Counted from the stretch's first letter, positions 14,422 to 21,357 are shown. The stretch is 21,357 nt of DNA from CAYXRK01 sp964467615 (GCA_964467615.1 CAYXRK010000078.1:1-21357), one strand, 5' to 3'. The notes: generated from the sequence alone by a model not told the origin. Numbers and translations are program-made.

Positions 14422-15462
14422 CTAACTCTTGTACACATACGCGCAGTCCCTCAGCTTGTTCTCTTTGCCGTCATGCGCCGCGTATTGCCGTCCCGCATAC
14501 ATCGACACCCCGGCGAATTCGCCCTTTTTGTTGATGAGGTAGTAGAGCAAATGAAAATTCGGCTTGCCGTCCTCGCGCAATAAATACGGCTCCACCGTGT
14601 TCGCCGCAGCCCTCTCCAACACGCGCAGCCCCGCTTCTTCCGGCGATAGGCCCTGCCGCATGAATTCGACGCCAAGCGCGCTGCCGCAAATTTTGATGTT
14701 CGCCTCGCCGCGGCCCGTAGCGCCGCACGCGCCCACCTCGTTGTCCACAAACAATCCCGCCCCGATGATCGGCGAATCGCCAACCCGCCCGGCCAGCTTG
14801 TATGCCAGCCCGCTCGTCGTCGTTACGCCCGAAATATCGCCCAACTCGTTGACGCAGTTGCAGTTAATCGTCCCGGTCGAACGCAAGATCGGCTTGCCCG
14901 CCGCCCGCGCCGTCTTGTTCTTTGGCTTCGGCAGGCGTTCGTCCGGGCGAATCCAGTCGTCTTGGTCGCTCAATTCCTGCTTCCACTCCAACCACGCCGC
15001 GCGCGACTTGTCCGTCAGCAGATCCATCTCCTCGAAGCCCATCGCCCGCGCAAACTCCAGCGCCCCCGGCCCCACCAGCAGCACGTGGTCCGTGTGCTCC
15101 ATCACCAGCTTCGCCACGTTCGACGGGTTCTTGATGTTCTCCAACGCCGCCACGGCGCCCGCCCCCCGCGTCGGCCCATGCATCACGGACGCATCGAGCT
15201 GCACCACCCCGTTCTCGTTCGGCAGGCCGCCATAGCCCACCGTCATGTCGCTCGGATCGTCCTCGACGATGTTCACCCCCGCGATGACCGCGTCCAACGT
15301 GTCCGCCCCCGCTCGGAGCATCTCCATCGTTTTCTCCGTCGCAGCCAGGCCGTTCTGGCTGGAGATCACCGCGGGCCGCGATGCGCCTGCGCCGTCCGCA
15401 CGCGCCGTACCCGATAGAACCGCGGAGAGCGCGGCCGCCTTGAAAAACTCGCGCCGCTCCAT
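14422..15462 (-). CDS. N4-(beta-N-acetylglucosaminyl)-L-asparaginase-like Ntn hydrolase with Tat signal
   Basis: A 346-residue Ntn hydrolase precursor. The N-terminus MERREFFKAAALSAVLSGTA has a twin-arginine motif (RREFFK) followed by a hydrophobic stretch, so folded export by Tat is predicted. Residues 73-98 carry VGYGGLPNENG and LDASVMHGPTRG. The self-cleavage site should be at G197-T198 (RSTGTINCNCVNE); T198 would become the N-terminal nucleophile of the beta chain. TTTSGLAYKLAGRVGDSPI (213-231) and GACGATGRGE (244-253) supply substrate-binding R226, D229, T249 and G250. Family members cleave GlcNAc-Asn links of glycopeptides. Glycosylasparaginases mostly have D-T at the cleavage point; here it is G-T as in plant-type asparaginases. 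The ATG overlaps the upstream stop (TGATG), implying coupled translation. Confidence 0.85.
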   Translation of the reverse strand: MERREFFKAAALSAVLSGTARADGAGASRPAVISSQNGLAATEKTMEMLRAGADTLDAVIAGVNIVEDDPSDMTVGYGGLPNENGVVQLDASVMHGPTRGAGAVAALENIKNPSNVAKLVMEHTDHVLLVGPGALEFARAMGFEEMDLLTDKSRAAWLEWKQELSDQDDWIRPDERLPKPKNKTARAAGKPILRSTGTINCNCVNELGDISGVTTTSGLAYKLAGRVGDSPIIGAGLFVDNEVGACGATGRGEANIKICGSALGVEFMRQGLSPEEAGLRVLERAAANTVEPYLLREDGKPNFHLLYYLINKKGEFAGVSMYAGRQYAAHDGKENKLRDCAYVYKS

Positions 15463-15788
15463 CAATGGACGCCGAGAGCCAACCCGGCCGGGATGTCGAG
15501 CCGAATCGAATTCTTCGCGATAACCACCGGCACAGGGACGTCATTTCCACGCCGCGTGACGTGCAGCGTCCCATTCCCGTCGTTCACACCCGACTTCGCG
15601 CGAATATGCGCAAATAGGTCGCCGTAATGGGCCTTAGGCGGATGCGGAAACTTCACTGTTTCGCCTGGAACACTCAACGAAATACGAATCTTGTCACCGT
15701 CTTTCACGATATCGACGTTCGTCGCGCCCATCTCAATCGCGTCGATGACAAGGCTCCGAACATAAACGGACATCGAATCTTCAGGCAT
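15462..15788 (-). CDS. Small 108-residue protein of unknown function, first gene of the asparaginase operon
   Basis: ATG 15788 has GGAG about 7 bases upstream (AAGGAGTTATCC), a strong site. The product starts MPEDSMSVYVRSLVIDAIEM, followed by GATNVDIVKDGDKIRISLSV and PHPPKAHYGDLFAHIRAKSG. The 'V..L..DAIE.GA.[DN][IV].I...G..IRI...V' layout resembles the small alpha/beta domain that precedes the ATPase core in GspE/PilB/PilT-type secretion ATPases ('ASDIHIEP'), but there is no Walker motif and the length is too short. I cannot assign a family. It is probably cytoplasmic (no signal). Its TGA overlaps the asparaginase ATG, so it is translationally coupled to an exported hydrolase. A longer frame to 16007 crosses the first hairpin repeat and lacks support. 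Confidence 0.6.
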   Translation of the reverse strand: MPEDSMSVYVRSLVIDAIEMGATNVDIVKDGDKIRISLSVPGETVKFPHPPKAHYGDLFAHIRAKSGVNDGNGTLHVTRRGNDVPVPVVIAKNSIRLDIPAGLALGVH

Positions 15789-15855
15789 GGATAACTCCTT
15801 CCGCAGGTTGGCACATCCGGTTACTCTAGCAAAGGCACCGCAGCAACGGAAAGGA

Positions 15856-15884
15856 GTAGGCCACATCCGGTGGATGTGGCCCGC
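15856..15884 (+). repeat. Hairpin repeat, copy 1 (REP-like)
   Basis: A 29-base unit GTA-GGCCACATCC-GGT-GGATGTGGCC-CGC: perfect 10-base arms (15859-15868 and 15872-15881) around a 3-base loop, with asymmetric flanks GTA and CGC. Its flanks show that copy 2 (15975-16003) is the same unit in reverse orientation, with only two loop bases different. Confidence 0.85.
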
Positions 15885-15974
15885 CTGCGCCCCCGTGCCG
15901 AGAGAACGATCGACGAATGATGATGCCAAACTTTGCGCACACGATTGACGTTGAGGCGGGGAGGTTTTACATTT

Positions 15975-16003
15975 GCGGGCCACATCCGCTGGATGTGGCC
16001 TAC
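15975..16003 (-). repeat. Hairpin repeat, copy 2, inverted relative to copy 1
   Basis: GCG-GGCCACATCC-GCT-GGATGTGGCC-TAC on the plus strand. Its reverse complement matches copy 1 at 27 of 29 bases, both differences in the loop. The copies are separated by 90 bases and could pair with each other or form separate stems. The arrangement resembles REP doublets. Confidence 0.85.
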
Positions 16004-16174
16004 GCACCGGTAGCGTCGTTTCGACAAAACCGGCGCGGCATCTGTTCCACTACGGAACTGATCGCAATGCGATCCAAAAGTAGGCGAAAAACCGCCCTCA
16101 AACGCCGTGGAAACGTCTTCAAATTCCACGAAAACCGCTCACGGTTCCGCAAGAAACGCCTGGAAATCCCGACA

Positions 16175-16194
16175 TGATCACGCGGAACGTGATC
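16175..16194. repeat. Inverted repeat TGATCACG / CGTGATCA
   Basis: Perfect 8-base arms (16175-16182 and 16188-16194 plus one) around CGGAA, followed by a further GTGATC at 16202-16207. It could be a protein-binding palindrome, but no promoter is seen beside it. Confidence 0.5.
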
Positions 16195-16252
16195 ACCAAT
16201 TGTGATCCCCTCGCGTAAGGAGATGGCCACAGAGATGACCAGTGCCGCGATG

Positions 16253-16298
16253 GTATGGGACGTATGGGACCGATGGGACTGTATAGGACGTATAGAAC
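16253..16298 (+). repeat. Five-unit 9-base tandem repeat (GTATGGGAC)
   Basis: Units: GTATGGGAC (16253-16261), GTATGGGAC (16262-16270), CGATGGGAC (16271-16279), then after one extra T, GTATAGGAC (16281-16289) and GTATAGAAC (16290-16298). Identity decays from left to right. No promoter or open frame uses it; a slippage-derived intergenic repeat is likely. Confidence 0.8.
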
Positions 16299-16335
16299 CG
16301 TACGGAAGAACGGGATGAAGGAGTGGATTTATCCG

Positions 16336-16416
16336 GGGCGTTGAACGCCCATGATCCGCTACGCGAGATTCGACGAGATTGGCGTGGGCCCGCGCCGGCC
16401 TCGTCGAGGCGGGCGC
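16336..16416. repeat. Two hairpins near the end of the GGDEF gene
   Basis: GGGCGTT / AACGCCC (16336-16342, 16344-16350) has a single-base loop. GCGCCGGCCTCG (16392-16403) and CGAGGCGGGCGC (16405-16416) form 12-base arms with one mismatch around one T. They lie 100-180 bases downstream of the REC-GGDEF stop at 16520 and have no U-tract, so they are more probably repeat elements than terminators. Confidence 0.55.
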
Positions 16417-16519
16417 TACCGAGCGAAACGAAAACTTATCGACGCTGAGGAGGCGACGGATCACAGCGCGCGGAGATGGCGCCGGTCAGTGGAGCATGTG
16501 CCTGGTGTTTGGCCTTCGG

Positions 16520-17461
16520 CTAATTTTTCAAGGCGGGGATGGTTTCGGTGGGGGCGGCGGCGTATACGACGCGATCTCTACCGGCGTGCTTGGCTTCGTA
16601 GAGGGCTTCGTCGGCTTGGCGGACGAGCGTTTCGGCGGTGGAGGAACCGGTGGATATCGCAACCCCGGCGCTGATGGTGACGTGAATGTTGTTGCCGAAG
16701 GTGCTGAAGGGGGCCTCGCGGATGGCGTTGACGGCGCGCTCGAAGACATTGGAGGACCCGGTGTCGATCGGACCATTCACGACGAGGAGGAATTCTTCGC
16801 CGCCATACCGGCCGAGGGCATCATAGGGTCGAATGCACTTCTCGATTCGCTCGACGCAACCGCGCAGCACGAGGTCCCCGGCCTGATGGCCTATGGAATC
16901 GTTGATCGCCTTGAAGTGGTCGATGTCAATCATTCCGATCGAAACGTGTCCGCCTTCGCGTTCGGCGCGTACCAGTTCCTTCTCAAGGGCACCGGCGATG
17001 GCGCTGTGATTGAGCACGCCCGTGAGGGAGTCGGTCCTTGCTCGCTCCTCGAGCTTGCGTTGCGCGGCCATGAGGTCGGTTTGGAGTTGATGGATGCGGC
17101 GGCCGGCGTTGAGCCGCACGCGGAGTTCGTGAGCGTCAAAGGGTTTCACCACATAGTCGTCGGCGCCCGCCTGGAGGCCGGCCATCACGTCCTCTCTTGC
17201 GTCGCGCGCTGTCAGAAGGATGACGTAGACGTAGGTGTTGGAGGTCCTTTCGCGGGCGCGGAGCAGGTGGCAAATCTCGACGCCGGACAGGCCGGGCATG
17301 GCCCAATCGAGGATGGCGACGTGGGGCGGGTCGTCGGTATCGAGGGCTTTCCAGGCGTCCGCGCCGTTGTCGACGGATTGCATGGTGTGACCGAACTTTG
17401 TGAGCAGCCCGTTCAGCATCCGCCGGGAAAGCAGATCATCATCGGCAATCAGGATATTCAT
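16520..17461 (-). CDS. Response regulator with GGDEF diguanylate cyclase output
   Basis: A 313-residue protein in two parts. The receiver domain (1-120) has the acidic pair D7-D8, phospho-acceptor D52 (ILDWAMPG), T84 and K106 (YVVKPFD). After a short coiled linker (about 121-142) comes a GGDEF domain with LTGVLNH near 146, MIDIDHFK (177-184) and the active GGEEF motif at 220-224. RPYD (211-214) fits the RxxD inhibitory site five residues before GGEEF, so feedback by cyclic di-GMP is expected. Phosphorylation should promote dimerisation and synthesis of cyclic di-GMP from two GTP. The gene lies 82 bases after the hybrid kinase gene on the same strand, with which it likely forms one relay. No strong ribosome site is seen. 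Confidence 0.92.
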   Translation of the reverse strand: MNILIADDDLLSRRMLNGLLTKFGHTMQSVDNGADAWKALDTDDPPHVAILDWAMPGLSGVEICHLLRARERTSNTYVYVILLTARDAREDVMAGLQAGADDYVVKPFDAHELRVRLNAGRRIHQLQTDLMAAQRKLEERARTDSLTGVLNHSAIAGALEKELVRAEREGGHVSIGMIDIDHFKAINDSIGHQAGDLVLRGCVERIEKCIRPYDALGRYGGEEFLLVVNGPIDTGSSNVFERAVNAIREAPFSTFGNNIHVTISAGVAISTGSSTAETLVRQADEALYEAKHAGRDRVVYAAAPTETIPALKN

Positions 17462-17543
17462 GGCGTCGAGGTCCCCGTGACTCGCCCTTTTCCCCGATAT
17501 TGCTTGTTCTTTAGATTACGCGATCGTTGAGGCGAAACCAATC

Positions 17544-20500
17544 CTACGTAGCGGCTTGCAAAGCTTCGCGCAGGCGCTCGACCTCATCGCCGATACGGCA
17601 GAGCAATTCGTTGGTCTTGATGGCGTCTCCCTCTTTCGCCGCAGATTCCATGTTGCTGGCGAGGCTGCTGAGCCGTTTGGCGCCCATGTTGCCCGCGGAA
17701 CCCTTAAGCGCATGCGCCAAACGGGCAAATTTGGCGAGGTCATCGCCCGATTGCTTTAGGTCCTCGATATCCGAAGGCAGGGAAGAAAGGAATTCGACAA
17801 CGAGTTCGCCGTATAGAGCTTCGTCGCCGTCCAACCGATCCAAGAGTTCCTTGGAATCAAAAACGACGCCGTCCTCGGTAAAGGCTTCGACGCCAATCTC
17901 GGGCACCCGCCCGGCGCTGTCGAGTGCTCGTGATATAGCGTTGGCCAGCTCCTGGGACTTCACGGGTTTTGCAACGTAGTCGTCCATGCCCGCTTCGAGA
18001 CAGCGCTCCCGGTCACCTTGCATCGCGTTTGCGGTCATGGCGACGATGGGCGTGTGACGGGTCGCGCCTTCGAGTCGCCTGATTTCGCGGGTGGCCTCGT
18101 AGCCGTCCATTTCGGGCATCTGACAATCCATCAAGATGAGATCGTATGGATGGTTTTCGACGGCCTCGAGGGCTTCGCGTCCGTTGTTCGAGAGATCGCA
18201 ATTGTATCCGAGCTTCTTGAGCATGCTTTGCGCGACACGTTGATTGATCGCGTTGTCCTCGACGAGCAGCACGCTGATCGCACGGGCGCGACGGCGTTCG
18301 CGGATGACGTATTGGGTGAGGATGGGAGCGTCACCCGATTTGACCGGGGCCCCGATCGTCAATTCGACGAGGCAATCGAACAGAAGCGACTGTTTGAGCG
18401 GTTTCACCAGATAGGCCACGATACCCTTGGACGCGAATTCGCGGACTTCGCCTTTTTGGCCAACAGAAGTGAGTACGACGAGTTTCGTATTCTGTAAAGT
18501 TGGATCACTCTTGATTTGTTCGCACAGCATCAATCCGTCGACCTGCGGCATTTGATAATCGACGAGGGCGATGGTGAAGGGCCGGCCCGAGAGCGCCGCC
18601 GCGCGCAACGATTCGAGGGCGATTTCGGCACAAGGCGCCTCTTCGTGAGGAAAGCCAAAGCGGGTCAACCGTTCGTGGAGAATGCGGCGATTGGTCTCAT
18701 TGTCATCGACGATGAGTGCTCGTTGACCGTCGAAGGTGACTGCGTCGAACCTTGGTCGGGGCTGGCTTTCGCTCTCGGCAAATGGGATGCGGAAGGTAAA
18801 CGTGGAGCCTTGGTTGGGAAAACTGGAGGCATACAAGTTCCCGCCCATTAGCTCCACGAGTGACTTAGAAATCGTGAGACCCAGCCCAGTGCCGCCGTAC
18901 TGGCGGGTCGTGGACGCGTCAGCTTGGGTAAAAGATTCGAAAATTTTCGTTAGACGATCCGAAGGGATGCCAATCCCAGTGTCGCTCACCGCGAACTCGA
19001 GAGTGGCCTTCCGATCCAATTGGTCTATCAACCCGACGCTGATTAGCACCTCGCCCTTTTCGGTGAATTTTAAGGCGTTAGACACGAGATTGAGGAGAAT
19101 CTGGCGCAGGCGGCCGGGGTCGCCGTGCAGCATGGCGGGGACGGTGCCGTTTACCTGGCACATCAGTTCCAACTTCTTCTCTTCCGCGCGCACTGCGAGC
19201 AACTCGCACACTTCCTCGATGGTGGCGCGGACGTCGAAGTCGACGGTTTCGAGTTCAATCCTCCCGGCTTCAATTTTCGAGAAATCCAGGATGTCGTTGA
19301 TGATGGTCATCAACGCCTCTGCGCTGCGTTGGACGGCGTCAGCGTACTCGTGTTGTTCACGGGTCAGCTCAGACCCGATTAGCAACTCCGTCATACCGAT
19401 GATGCCGTTCATGGGCGTACGGATTTCGTGGCTCATGTTCGCCAGGAACGCGCTCTTGGCGCGCGTCGCCGTCTGGGCCGCTTCCATCGCCTCAATGAGC
19501 GTCTTCTCGGCCCATTTGCGCTCGGTGATATCTTGAAGGAACGCGGTGAGCAGCGTGAATTGGCCCTCCTGCAGGCGGCCGAACGTAATCTCCGCGGGGA
19601 ACTCGGAGCCATTGCGGCGGACCACCGTCAGTTCGCGGCCCAAATCGTCGATACCCCCATCGGACTGAAGCGCTTGATCGATGCGCCGGCGGAACTCGGC
19701 CCGCGAACCCTCGGGGAAGACGGTGTCGACGAAGGGTAATCCCAGCGCCTCCTCGCGCGACCATCCGAAGTTGGCGCGGGCTTGAGGGTTCCAGTCCTGG
19801 ATGGCGCCGTCGGGCCCGACGCTGATGAACGCTTGCGGCGCGGACTCGATAATGAGGTGCGTGCGCCGTTGGCTCTGGGACAATGAATTGGAGATCGCCG
19901 CGAAATGCCGGTCGACAATCGTGCAAACGATGGCAATGCCCATGATGAGGGACGTCACGATGCCAATCGCGAGACCCAGCCAGTTGGGATCGAAAAGCAT
20001 CGAGGGCGCGTGCATCGCCTCGCCAGGATAGAAGCGTGCCGCGTGCATCGCGGTGTAATGCATGCACCCGACCGCGCTCCCCATGACGACCGCGCTGCCG
20101 AGTTTCGCCCACAGCGCGCGCTGATGAAAAATCTCGGAGAAGTAGAACTTGATGAACAGCGCCGTGGCGGCGAGAACGTGCGCGACGAGGATGGAGACGA
20201 CGAACCAAGGAAGCGAGTAGACCATGACGCAATTCATGCGCATGGCTTCCATTCCCGCGTAGTGCATCGTGCCGATGCCGACCGCGATCAACAGGCCGCC
20301 GAGATTGACGCGCCAAAGTTCGATTTTTGGCCGGTCCATGAACGAGAGAGCCATGGCGCTGGCGAAAATCGCGGGAACCATCGAGGCGATCGTCACGGGC
20401 AGGCTGTACCCGACGTCGTCGTGGATCGAGAACGCGAGCATGCCGATGAAGTGCATCGCCCAGATTCCGCTTCCCATGGCGAGGCTGCCCGCCGTCAACC

Positions 20501-20669
20501 AGAGACTGCGGCGCTTCTCGGAAGCGGACATGCGGTCCACAACTTCGAGGGCCGCGAACCCAGCGAACATGGCGACCAAGTAGGAGAGCGCAACTAATAC
20601 GAGGTCGTAGTCCTCTACTAGTTGCGGCCCGAGATCACTGGTCGCCTGCTTAAATCGCCAGAATTCCAT
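17544..20669 (-). CDS. Large hybrid histidine kinase: MHYT, PAS, HisKA, HATPase, REC, REC, HPt
   Basis: A 1041-residue inner-membrane sensor. The N-terminal MHYT domain (about 23-255) has roughly seven helices and three motifs: MHFIGM (72-77), MHYAGM (135-140) and MHYTAM (203-208). A PAS domain spans about 270-385 (ESAPQAFISVGPDGAIQDWN). HisKA has the phospho-acceptor H414 (NMSHEIRTPMNG). HATPase boxes are N531 (NLVSNALKFT), DTGIGI (563-568) and GGTGLGL (592-598). Receiver 1 has D655-D656, D704 and K756; receiver 2 has D805, D848 and K901. The HPt domain carries H986 (HALKGSAGNMG). All relay residues are present. MHYT domains are proposed to sense O2, CO or NO through copper. GGAGGG lies about 11 bases before ATG 20669. 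The REC-GGDEF gene downstream is the likely final target of H986. Confidence 0.93.
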   Translation of the reverse strand: MEFWRFKQATSDLGPQLVEDYDLVLVALSYLVAMFAGFAALEVVDRMSASEKRRSLWLTAGSLAMGSGIWAMHFIGMLAFSIHDDVGYSLPVTIASMVPAIFASAMALSFMDRPKIELWRVNLGGLLIAVGIGTMHYAGMEAMRMNCVMVYSLPWFVVSILVAHVLAATALFIKFYFSEIFHQRALWAKLGSAVVMGSAVGCMHYTAMHAARFYPGEAMHAPSMLFDPNWLGLAIGIVTSLIMGIAIVCTIVDRHFAAISNSLSQSQRRTHLIIESAPQAFISVGPDGAIQDWNPQARANFGWSREEALGLPFVDTVFPEGSRAEFRRRIDQALQSDGGIDDLGRELTVVRRNGSEFPAEITFGRLQEGQFTLLTAFLQDITERKWAEKTLIEAMEAAQTATRAKSAFLANMSHEIRTPMNGIIGMTELLIGSELTREQHEYADAVQRSAEALMTIINDILDFSKIEAGRIELETVDFDVRATIEEVCELLAVRAEEKKLELMCQVNGTVPAMLHGDPGRLRQILLNLVSNALKFTEKGEVLISVGLIDQLDRKATLEFAVSDTGIGIPSDRLTKIFESFTQADASTTRQYGGTGLGLTISKSLVELMGGNLYASSFPNQGSTFTFRIPFAESESQPRPRFDAVTFDGQRALIVDDNETNRRILHERLTRFGFPHEEAPCAEIALESLRAAALSGRPFTIALVDYQMPQVDGLMLCEQIKSDPTLQNTKLVVLTSVGQKGEVREFASKGIVAYLVKPLKQSLLFDCLVELTIGAPVKSGDAPILTQYVIRERRRARAISVLLVEDNAINQRVAQSMLKKLGYNCDLSNNGREALEAVENHPYDLILMDCQMPEMDGYEATREIRRLEGATRHTPIVAMTANAMQGDRERCLEAGMDDYVAKPVKSQELANAISRALDSAGRVPEIGVEAFTEDGVVFDSKELLDRLDGDEALYGELVVEFLSSLPSDIEDLKQSGDDLAKFARLAHALKGSAGNMGAKRLSSLASNMESAAKEGDAIKTNELLCRIGDEVERLREALQAAT

Positions 20670-21045
20670 GTGGACGTTTCCCTCCCGCCCCAGGCTGGTG
20701 GGGCCGTCAACAGGGTATCACGTTATTCGAGATTTCAGAATCCGAGGCGCGGGCCGGGATTGTAAGGATCGGGTCGTTTTTGGCGGAGAAACTGGCGGCC
20801 CACCGTAGCTCCGGCTTGTAACCACCGATTCCCTTTGCAAAAAGGGGGCTACGAGATGCGCCCCCGTTCACCCTTCGACAAGCTCAGGGCGAACGGTTTT
20901 GGGGTAAGCTCATGCCTCGTGAACGTAGCCAGGCATTCTTGGAAGATTCCCAAGATTGGCTCGCTCACGAAATTGGAATTGAGTTAACGGTCTGCGATGA
21001 TTCGTGTTCGATTCGCGTATTAACTAATCGCACAAGGAGCGCATC
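20670..21045. other. 376-base intergenic region between divergent kinase and enoyl-CoA hydratase genes
   Basis: It holds the 5' sides of both genes and one conserved hairpin (20864-20896). No convincing -35/-10 pair for the kinase is seen; TTGACG near 20716 on the minus strand lacks a -10. A 45-codon frame from 20912 to 21049 exists but is not supported. Confidence 0.6.
20864..20900 (+). repeat. Widely dispersed hairpin (CCGTTC...GAACGG type), terminator-like
   Basis: CCGTTCACCCT (20864-20874) and AGGGCGAACGG (20886-20896) pair with one mismatch around TCGACAAGCTC, followed by TTTT. The core 'CCCTTCGACAAGCTCAGGGC' is a sequence I know to recur between genes in many unrelated bacteria. It may act as a weak terminator, but no gene ends close by on the plus strand. 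Confidence 0.7.
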
Positions 21046-21357
21046 ATGAGCGAAGAAATTTTGAAGGTGTCGATTCAGGACAAGGTCGCGACGATGACCT
21101 TCAACCGGCCGGACAAGATGAACGCCATCAACGCGGAACTGACGCGGCAGGCCATCGAGCATTTGCGCGTGTTCCGGCGCGACCCGGATGTGGGCTGCAT
21201 CGTGCTGACCGGCGAGGGCCGCGCGTTCTGCGCCGGGGGCGACGTGTCCGACATGGCGAAGGGCGCGGACAAGGCGCCGACGATGGAGCAGACGATCGAC
21301 GGGCTGCGCGAGGGCCAGGAGATGGGTCGCCGTGGTGCCGAAGGCCGGGTGTCCCAT
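21046..21357 (+). CDS. Enoyl-CoA hydratase/isomerase family protein, N-terminal part (cut by window)
   Basis: ATG 21046 has AAGGAG 7 bases upstream. The 104 residues seen include VATMTFNRPDKMNAINAEL (14-32), the substrate pocket start, and IVLTGEGRAFCAGGDVSDM (52-70) with the oxyanion-hole AGGD at 63-66. Crotonase-fold enzymes hydrate, isomerise or otherwise process acyl-CoA esters, typically in fatty acid beta-oxidation; the specific reaction cannot be set from this half. The last 13 residues (GRRGAEGRVSH and before) do not look like the usual 'L..MPKPVIAAVNG' continuation, which may mean base errors close to the end. Confidence 0.85.
   Translation, partial: MSEEILKVSIQDKVATMTFNRPDKMNAINAELTRQAIEHLRVFRRDPDVGCIVLTGEGRAFCAGGDVSDMAKGADKAPTMEQTIDGLREGQEMGRRGAEGRVSH

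Larger units (their letters stand above)
15789..16519. other. Gene-free block of 731 bases rich in hairpins and short repeats
   Basis: No frame here has family-like content, ribosome site and codon use together. The block holds two inverted copies of a 29-base hairpin, a 7-base-arm hairpin (CGTGGAA 16106-16112 / TTCCACG 16124-16130), a TGATCACG hairpin, a 9-base tandem array and two further hairpins near 16336-16416. Such clustering suggests a hot spot for small palindromic elements rather than lost genes. Confidence 0.6.

Noticed and set aside
15856..16003. Insertion-sequence ends formed by the two inverted hairpins.
   Set aside because: The 90 bases between them are too short for a transposase gene and each unit is itself a complete hairpin, which fits a REP-like doublet better.
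16253..16298. CRISPR-like array.
   Set aside because: The 9-base units are directly adjacent without spacers and no cas genes are present.
15917..16464. Open frames within the repeat-rich block, on both strands (15917-16177 plus, 16000-16464 minus).
   Set aside because: They run through hairpins and the tandem array, lack ribosome sites and show no family-like pattern.
16379..17530. A 383-codon plus-strand frame opposite the REC-GGDEF gene.
   Set aside because: Glycine and valine rich shadow; the opposite strand has all receiver and GGEEF residues.
20912..21049. A 45-codon frame (ATG 20912) whose stop overlaps the enoyl-CoA hydratase start as ATGA.
   Set aside because: Weak ribosome site, no recognisable content, and it begins just after the dispersed hairpin; the overlap alone is not enough.

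Overview
The window is a GC-rich, densely coded bacterial chromosome segment with no rRNA or tRNA genes, no CRISPR array and no recognisable transposase. A type IV pilus ATPase end, a CsgG-like exported protein, a Tat-type signal peptide, an OppA-like lipoprotein and a very large MHYT hybrid histidine kinase point to a Gram-negative, environmental bacterium. The gene mix (Ntn asparaginase with Tat signal, large exported TPR protein, unusual MFS carrier, intergenic GTATGGGAC repeats) would fit a PVC or Hydrogenedentota-like lineage. That placement is an impression, not something proved by the sequence.

Layout. 1-800: 3' end of a pilT/pilU-like gene, then a BrnT-type toxin gene broken by an in-frame TAA, with its ribbon-helix-helix antitoxin intact. 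812-4364 (minus): CsgG-like exported protein, then an MFS carrier plus ketopantoate-reductase-like pair that looks like an operon. 4365-5350: a 46-residue hydrophobic small protein with its own promoter and a hairpin terminator, then a decayed TetR regulator. 5526-8068: DoxX-like membrane protein, dolichyl-phosphate-glucose-synthase-like glycosyltransferase, GNAT acetyltransferase and a PHP phosphoesterase. 8073-11196 (minus): a coiled-coil membrane-anchored protein of unknown role, and a VapB-VapC-OppA string joined by two successive ATGA overlaps. 11342-12614: dinB (DNA polymerase IV) behind a strong promoter that carries a palindromic operator candidate. 12727-15788 (minus): an operon of a 108-residue unknown protein, a Tat-exported N4-glycosylasparaginase-like Ntn hydrolase and an exported TPR protein. 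15789-16519: a 731-base gene-free block packed with hairpins and short tandem repeats. 16520-20669 (minus): a 1041-residue MHYT-PAS-HisKA-HATPase-REC-REC-HPt kinase followed by a REC-GGDEF diguanylate cyclase. 21046-end: 5' part of an enoyl-CoA hydratase gene.

How parts may work together. The kinase and the REC-GGDEF protein form a self-contained phosphorelay (membrane sensor to HPt to diguanylate cyclase) that would convert a gas, redox or metal signal into cyclic di-GMP; the pilus ATPase at the left edge is the sort of output such a system controls, but no link is shown. The two toxin-antitoxin loci are in different states: one toxin-dead, one apparently intact and coupled to a transport gene. 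No wholly new system stands out. The least explained items are the small hydrophobic protein unit, the VapBC-OppA overlap chain, the dinB operator and the inverted hairpin pair in the gene-free block.
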